A stretch of DNA of 64,000 bases, taken from NCBI GenBank assembly GCA_902791215.1, contig CADAUZ010000005.1:1-64000 (forward strand). The letters run 5' to 3'. The notes under the pieces were generated by a model, which saw only the letters and a list, made by a program, of their open reading frames with translations, ran no database searches and was not told the origin of the DNA. This DNA is from Oscillospiraceae bacterium (GTDB taxonomy: Bacteria > Bacillota > Clostridia > Oscillospirales > Oscillospiraceae). This document shows positions 59,304 through 64,000 of this stretch, in pieces (the first letter of the stretch is position 1; the number at the start of each line of letters is the position of its first letter). The position numbers and the translations under genes are program-made.

Positions 59304-61799
59304 TTAGTAGGCCGGTGTTCCGTACCCATAGATCGGCGCGGTGGCGAGGTAGTGGCTGTTTTCGATGCAGGCGTCACCGGCGTTGCCCTCAATGCTGTAC
59401 ACGATACCGTCCTCCACGCGCTCAACGATGCCCACATGGTCAGCCAGTCCGTCGCTCTCCCAATCGTAAAAAATCAGGTCGCCGGGGCTTGGCTCATAGT
59501 CCATGTACTGCCATTGGTCGCGCTCCCGGAACCATTCCACATACGGGATCACATTCAGCTCCTTCGGCAGTATGCCCGCGTCCAGGTAGCCGCATTGGTC
59601 GGCGCACCAGCTTACAAAGATCGCGCACCATTCCACACGGTAAGGATAGCCATACCACTCGCAGTATTTCAGCCCGCCCTCGTTGCCGATCTGCGTCTGT
59701 GCCACGGCAACAATGGCAGCGTCCCCCTCGCTCATAAAGGAGCGTCCGATGGGGTAATAACGGAGAACATGGGACACATAGGCTTTGTCGCCGTAGCCCG
59801 ACCATCCGTACTGCTCGGCCATCATGTCGGAATACTCAATCGCGTTAAGCTCGGAATAGCCGCCGTAGTTGGACAGCGCCCAGGAGATATAGCCGGAGCC
59901 GTAGTTATAGCCTTGCAGAGCCAGTGAGATACCGTCCAGATCGACGGGACTATCCACACCAGCCATATCAAGGACTTCGGCAAGCGTCTGGACGCCGACT
60001 TTGATGGAGTATTCGGGATCGGTGATGCCGCCCGGCTCACGGGGATACTCGGTGTTGTATCCGCTCTCAGAGCATTGCATGGGATCGCTGGTCTGGCCTC
60101 CGCTTTCCTGCATCATTACGGCGGCGATCAAGTCCTCGTATTCGGGGATGCCAAACTCCGCGGCGTACTTTCGGATCAGAGGCCGGTAGCCCTCCACGTC
60201 CTCACTGACGGGCACAAAGTTGTCGCGGCCTTTGCCGGTGCTTGTCAGCATGGAGGCCACGCCCATAACCACGACAAAGGGGATCAGGATCAGAATAAGG
60301 ATGCCCGCTGCATAGATCAGCGTTTCCCGGCTGGGCGTGAGCGCCCTGCTTACTGCGACACTGAGCGCTTTTATGACCTTGCTGCCGGTGCTGACTGTGC
60401 CGGAAGTCAGTTCCTTGACCGCTTTCTCACGGGCGGCTTTCCGGCCTTGCTCTTTGATGAGCTGTTTCTTTGCGGCTTTGATTGAGGAAGTATTACGGGG
60501 CAGCGCCGTCTGACGCTGCCCCGCAACTGTGATGGGAGATTTTACGCTTTCTCGGATTTCTCGCTTTTTGGGCTGGATGCGTGGTTTTACGCTTTCGGCC
60601 TCATTCTTTATTGGGCTGACCGCCGGTGCTTCGCTTGCCTGAAGGATAGGCGCGGTTTCTTTCTCTCCGTCAAGAAAAGTCTGGAGCATCTGCTTTTGAG
60701 GCTTTTCGGCTCTGGGAGCCGGAGCCTCGGCGTAATCCGTTTCATGGTGAAACGCATTTTTGCCCTGTTCGGCTCTGGCCTGCCGGTACTCTTTGACGGC
60801 CTCGCGGCGCATACGCTCCTGGGGCGTTGATGCTTTGGGAGTCGGAATCTCGGCGTAATCCGTTTCAAGGTGAAACGCATTTTTGCTTTGTTCAGCTTTG
60901 GTCCGCCGGTACTCTTTGACCGCCTCACGGCGCATACGCTCCTGGGGTGTTGATGCTTTTGGAGCCGGAGCCTCGGAGTAATCCGTTTCACGGTGAAACG
61001 CATTTTTGCTTTGTTCAGCTTTAGCCTGCCGGTACTCTTTGACCGCTTCCCGGCGCATACGCTCTTGAGGCGTCGGTGGCTTGGGAGCCGGAGCTTCGGT
61101 GTAATCCGTTTCATGGTGAAACGCATTTTTACTCTGTTCAGATCTGGTCTGTTGGTACTCTTTGACCGTTTCCCGGCGCATACGCTCCTGGGGTGTCGGT
61201 GTTCTGAGAACTGGAGCCTCGGAGTAATCCGTTTCATGGTGAAACGCATTTTTGCCCTGTTCGGCTTTGGCCTGTCGGTATTCCCGGACAGCCTCCCAGC
61301 GCATACGCTCCTGGGATGTTGGTGTTCTGGGAGCCGATGCTTCGATATAATCCGTTTCACGGTGAAACGCATTTGGGCTCTGTTCGGCTTTGGCCTGCTG
61401 GCACTCTTTGACTGTTTCCCGGCGCATACGCTCCTGAGGTGTTGGTACTTTAGGTGCTGGAGCCTCATGCCGCGTGTAGGCATGAGAGGGACGAGCTTTC
61501 GGTTCCGGGGCCTCGCGGTAATCCGTTTCACGGTGAAACGGATTATTTTCATGCCGTGGATAGCGGATTATCTCATGAACCGCGCCAGAGGTATAAGATT
61601 CCACTTTATCCGTCGCGGAGTATGGTTCCTGATCCTGCTGCGAAGCTGCGCTTTGCTGGGTCTCCCGGACTTGCTTTCTTGCCGCTTCAATCGCCTTATA
61701 GCGCCCGGCCCGCCGCACGGCTGCTTTCGGGGTGAGCTTGCTGTCCGGCTTTTCCTTGATATGCTTTCCCCGGACAGCCTCTTTCTTTTTCCTCTCCAT
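59304..61799 (-). CDS. ICE cell-wall hydrolase: repeats, membrane helix, lysozyme-like and CHAP domains
   Basis: An 831-residue protein of the kind conjugative elements use to open the wall at the transfer pore (CwlT/ORF14 analogue). Residues 1-370 are charged and hold seven copies of NAFHRETDY, six in 41-residue tandem repeats (PTPQERMRREAVKEYRQA and so on). A membrane helix is at about 493-518 (LIYAAGILILILIPFVVVMG). A lysozyme-like domain follows, with AAVMMQESGGQTSDPMQCSE (catalytic Glu), then a CHAP domain with VEWCAIFVSWCADQCG (catalytic Cys) and ADHVGIVE (His). The repeat region would be cytoplasmic and is much longer than I know for such proteins. Each NAFH-ETDY is encoded by the ICE palindrome, so the DNA may have a second job. 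It directly follows the VirB4-like gene. Confidence 0.9.
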   Translation of the reverse strand: MERKKKEAVRGKHIKEKPDSKLTPKAAVRRAGRYKAIEAARKQVRETQQSAASQQDQEPYSATDKVESYTSGAVHEIIRYPRHENNPFHRETDYREAPEPKARPSHAYTRHEAPAPKVPTPQERMRRETVKECQQAKAEQSPNAFHRETDYIEASAPRTPTSQERMRWEAVREYRQAKAEQGKNAFHHETDYSEAPVLRTPTPQERMRRETVKEYQQTRSEQSKNAFHHETDYTEAPAPKPPTPQERMRREAVKEYRQAKAEQSKNAFHRETDYSEAPAPKASTPQERMRREAVKEYRRTKAEQSKNAFHLETDYAEIPTPKASTPQERMRREAVKEYRQARAEQGKNAFHHETDYAEAPAPRAEKPQKQMLQTFLDGEKETAPILQASEAPAVSPIKNEAESVKPRIQPKKREIRESVKSPITVAGQRQTALPRNTSSIKAAKKQLIKEQGRKAAREKAVKELTSGTVSTGSKVIKALSVAVSRALTPSRETLIYAAGILILILIPFVVVMGVASMLTSTGKGRDNFVPVSEDVEGYRPLIRKYAAEFGIPEYEDLIAAVMMQESGGQTSDPMQCSESGYNTEYPREPGGITDPEYSIKVGVQTLAEVLDMAGVDSPVDLDGISLALQGYNYGSGYISWALSNYGGYSELNAIEYSDMMAEQYGWSGYGDKAYVSHVLRYYPIGRSFMSEGDAAIVAVAQTQIGNEGGLKYCEWYGYPYRVEWCAIFVSWCADQCGYLDAGILPKELNVIPYVEWFRERDQWQYMDYEPSPGDLIFYDWESDGLADHVGIVERVEDGIVYSIEGNAGDACIENSHYLATAPIYGYGTPAY
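60734..61544. repeat. Array of seven ICE palindromes inside the hydrolase gene
   Basis: Sites are centred at 60746, 60869, 60992, 61115, 61238 and 61361, each exactly 123 bases from the next, and at 61532, 171 bases further. All share AATCCGTTTCA at the left and GTGAAACG at the right; the copy at 61532 is a perfect 25-bp palindrome. In the coding frame each gives N(A/P)FH-(R/H/L)-ETD with identical codons except the central one and the Ala/Pro codon. The 123-base unit equals 41 codons, so reading frame and site spacing are both kept. Confidence 0.9.
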
Positions 61800-61800
61800 A

Positions 61801-64000
61801 TCAGCCGCGCCCTGGTGTCGTGTTCATGAGCCTGTAAAGTTCTGTGTCACGCGGTACGGAGCAGTCAAACGGGATCACAGCGCCAGATACCCGGAGCAGT
61901 CCGTGACCCGGCTCTGCGTCAGTGACATAGCCCATCTGTGTATCGGAGATATGAAGCAGATTAGAAAGCTCCGCCCGGTCGGTTGCCGCCTGATTGAACA
62001 GCATGAGAAATTCAGAGTTTGCGAACATGAGCCTTGCTGTGTCGGATCGCAGACATTCCTCTATATTCTGAGTAGCTGCTGTCATGATACCGCCGTACTT
62101 GCGGAAGCGCTTCCATGCGTTATACAGCATTTCGGCGGAATAATGGTGACGGAAGTACAAATAAACCTCGTCCAGAAAGACCCAGGTGAATTTTCCGCGC
62201 TTTCGGTTTTCCATGACGCGGTTCTGTATGGCCTCCAGCGTGACCACCAATGCCGTCGGTCGCAAGGCTTCGCCCATTTCGTAGAGATCCAGCACGACAA
62301 TGCGGTTGCTCATGTCTACGTCGGACTGATGGGCAAAGACATTCAAGCTGCCCTCGGTGATCAGCTCGGCGGTGAGAGCCAGCTCCCGCGCCTCCGGCTC
62401 CTTTTGCTTGAGGACTTCGTTTCGCCAGTCGGTGAGCAGCGGCGCCGGGGCCTTGCCTTTCAGATAGGGCTTGTAGATGTTGGCGGTGCAGCGGTCAATG
62501 ATGGACTTGTAGCTGCCCTTGATCGCGCCGTTTGCCATTTGCTGCTCCAGGATGCTGGTGATGAGCCCGGATTTCTGCGCAATCAGGTTTTCGTCATTGA
62601 AGCCGAAAACGACCTCCAGCGGATTCAGGTGGTGGGCGCTGTGCGGGCTGATCTCCACGACCTCGCCCCCAAAAGCGCGGGCCAGTGTTCCGTACTCGCG
62701 CTCTGCGTCCACAATGATCACATCGTCGTCCGTGCCGAGTACAACATTCATGATCGTGGACTTCATGCCCATAGACTTGCCGGAGCCGGACACACCCAGA
62801 TAAAACGCATGAGGCGACACAAGCCGCTTGCGGTCACAGATAAGGGGATTTTTAGAAACTTCATTGATGCCGTAGGACAGACCGCCGGGGTCCTGGATCT
62901 CCTGTGCCCGAAACGGGATCGCCACGGCGCAGCTCTCTGTCGTGAGGGTATGTAAGGCATGGATGCGGCGCAGGCCATAGGGCAAGGCGGTGTTCAAACC
63001 GTCCTCCTGCTGGAAGCGGGCAGAGGAAATGTCGCAAAGATGCTCCTTACCGATGGCGATCAGGCTCTCGGTGTCGGCGTCAAGCTGTTCCAGAGAATCG
63101 GCAGTATGGACAAGGGTTATGAGGGAGAAGATCATGCGCTGGTCATTCATGGTCAGATCGTCCATGTACTCGCGGGAATTGTCCCGCTTCTGCTCCATCG
63201 TCCGGGGAACCTCGGCGGTGAAGTTGTTGCGGCTGTTCTGTCGCTGCTGCCAGCGGGTTATGTCGGTTTCCACACCGAGGATAATACTCTCCACTTCCTT
63301 GACCGCTTCATCTGTAGGCACAGGGATCAGGTCGATAGAGAGGATAAGGTCACGGGCATATTCGGTGATGTCGGAAATGAGATCGTCCGTGAGGAAAGAA
63401 GCATAAGTGCGTAGGAACAGGGCGCGCCCAAACTTGTTTCCAAACTCAAAGTGGTTTCGCCGGAATGTGATCCCATCCGGGCAGATCAGGTTTCGGAAAT
63501 CCTTGGCGCTGTGCATATAACGGTAATCGTCGTAGTCAAAATACTGCTCATAGCCGGGACGGAAAAAGTCGTGGAGAATACGCAGCCGGTCATAGTTCAT
63601 GGCGGGCTGGATGCCGGAGTCGAGGCGGGAAAAGGTCTTTTGCAGATTCGTTTCGGCCCGCCGGAAATACTTTGCGCTTTCCTCGATGCGCTTTGCCGGG
63701 ATAGACAGGGTGACAAAGCGCTCCTGGACAAGATTGTTGCTCTGCGCCGCCCGGTCGATCATGATCCGGTTGGCTTCCTCCCGGTAGTGGTCGAGCCAGT
63801 CGTCCTTGTATGCCAACAAGATACGGCGCTCAAATTCTGCGGGGTTGAGCCGGTGGTTGACGATGGTGATCTTGGCGGTGGCGTCCGTGGGCAGGGAGTT
63901 CAGCGCCCCACAATAGGCTTTGAAGATGCTTTTCTGTGTCTCCTGCGAGGCGGCAATATAGTTTACATCGGTCAGCTTCCAGCTCCGGCTGTGCTTTCTG
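61801..64000 (-). CDS. VirB4-like conjugation ATPase (5' end outside the window)
   Basis: At least 733 residues of a VirB4/TraE-type ATPase that powers assembly and DNA transfer of the ICE's type IV secretion channel. The frame is open to the right edge; RSWKLTDVNYIAAS and NSLPTDATAKITIVNHRLNP near the edge are family text from the N-terminal part. The motor has Walker A YLGVSGSGKSMGMKSTIMN, then DVIIVDAEREYG, a Walker B region WVFLDEVYLYF, and TAATQNIEECL. The stop is 2 bases before the start of the hydrolase gene, so both are in one transfer operon, the standard order in Tn916/Tn1549-like elements. Confidence 0.93.
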   Translation of the reverse strand, partial: RKHSRSWKLTDVNYIAASQETQKSIFKAYCGALNSLPTDATAKITIVNHRLNPAEFERRILLAYKDDWLDHYREEANRIMIDRAAQSNNLVQERFVTLSIPAKRIEESAKYFRRAETNLQKTFSRLDSGIQPAMNYDRLRILHDFFRPGYEQYFDYDDYRYMHSAKDFRNLICPDGITFRRNHFEFGNKFGRALFLRTYASFLTDDLISDITEYARDLILSIDLIPVPTDEAVKEVESIILGVETDITRWQQRQNSRNNFTAEVPRTMEQKRDNSREYMDDLTMNDQRMIFSLITLVHTADSLEQLDADTESLIAIGKEHLCDISSARFQQEDGLNTALPYGLRRIHALHTLTTESCAVAIPFRAQEIQDPGGLSYGINEVSKNPLICDRKRLVSPHAFYLGVSGSGKSMGMKSTIMNVVLGTDDDVIIVDAEREYGTLARAFGGEVVEISPHSAHHLNPLEVVFGFNDENLIAQKSGLITSILEQQMANGAIKGSYKSIIDRCTANIYKPYLKGKAPAPLLTDWRNEVLKQKEPEARELALTAELITEGSLNVFAHQSDVDMSNRIVVLDLYEMGEALRPTALVVTLEAIQNRVMENRKRGKFTWVFLDEVYLYFRHHYSAEMLYNAWKRFRKYGGIMTAATQNIEECLRSDTARLMFANSEFLMLFNQAATDRAELSNLLHISDTQMGYVTDAEPGHGLLRVSGAVIPFDCSVPRDTELYRLMNTTPGRG

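Larger units (their letters stand above)
43075..64000. mobile_element. Integrative conjugative element, left part (Tn916/Tn1549-like)
   Basis: The element begins inside the GH18 gene and runs off the right edge. Supporting genes are a large serine recombinase 160 bases from the end, a DUF3789-like small protein, an ORF8/ORF7-like HTH and sigma pair, a lysozyme-CHAP hydrolase adjacent to a VirB4-like ATPase (conjugation module), and cargo: a type I restriction system, RelB antitoxins, a SLOG/XRE pair and unknown AT-rich genes. A palindrome with core CGTTTCACGGTGAAACG recurs about 14 times only in this part. Relaxase, coupling protein and the right end are not in view. Confidence 0.85.

Noticed and set aside
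60734-61544. CRISPR array
   Set aside because: The repeats are regularly spaced but form an in-frame 41-residue protein repeat with conserved units instead of unique spacers, and no cas gene is present.

Overview
The window looks like part of a gut Clostridia chromosome, probably Oscillospiraceae-like. The signs are a pyruvate:ferredoxin oxidoreductase, an hrcA-grpE-dnaK-dnaJ operon under a CIRCE operator, AGGAGG ribosome sites, GC-rich core genes, very large beta-helix surface proteins, and a Tn916/Tn1549-type conjugative element. The taxon is an inference; no rRNA or tRNA gene is visible.

Region 1 (1-26 kb) is a surface-protein neighbourhood full of debris. After the end of a PFOR gene come a frameshifted copy of an adhesin C-terminus, an AAA-ATPase/PD-(D/E)XK protein, an orphan adhesin fragment, a 305-bp MITE-like element, a secreted RCC1-repeat protein, a holin remnant, an HU protein, two proteins built from Cys-rich repeats (one with a decayed extra repeat), a frameshifted FMN-binding/leucine-rich-repeat gene, and a single minus-strand gene of about 14.6 kb. 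That gene encodes a 4862-residue secreted protein with no visible cell-wall anchor.

Region 2 (26-43 kb) is ordinary chromosome. It holds an exopolysaccharide-control group (tyrosine kinase CpsD, chain-length protein CpsC, an SGNH-like membrane protein and an LCP ligase) with no glycosyltransferases beside it, then a DUF362 protein, the heat-shock operon, a MarR regulator with a GPH-type sugar transporter, a glycerophosphodiesterase, an AAA+ ATPase and a DUF2442/DUF4160 pair in which DUF4160 carries an in-frame stop. A spore-lysin-like GH18 gene is cut in half at about 43,074.

Region 3 (about 43,075 to beyond 64,000) is the left part of an integrative conjugative element inserted into that GH18 gene. 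It carries a large serine recombinase beside the junction, small ICE genes, an ORF7/ORF8-like sigma/HTH pair, a complete type I restriction-modification operon with an extra gene between hsdS and hsdR, a SLOG/XRE divergent pair, two RelB-type antitoxins without intact toxins, two AT-rich genes of unknown function, a lysozyme-CHAP hydrolase (plus decayed copies) and a VirB4-like ATPase running off the right edge.

The most striking signal is a palindrome, core CGTTTCACGGTGAAACG, present about 14 times between 45.2 and 61.5 kb and not seen in the chromosomal part. Its half-site GTTTCAC is the ParB/parS half-site, but the two halves are separated by one extra base. Seven copies sit between genes and seven are written in frame into the lysozyme-CHAP gene, six of them at exactly 123-bp spacing. 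I read this as a candidate centromere-like or regulator-binding array belonging to the ICE, partly hidden in coding sequence.
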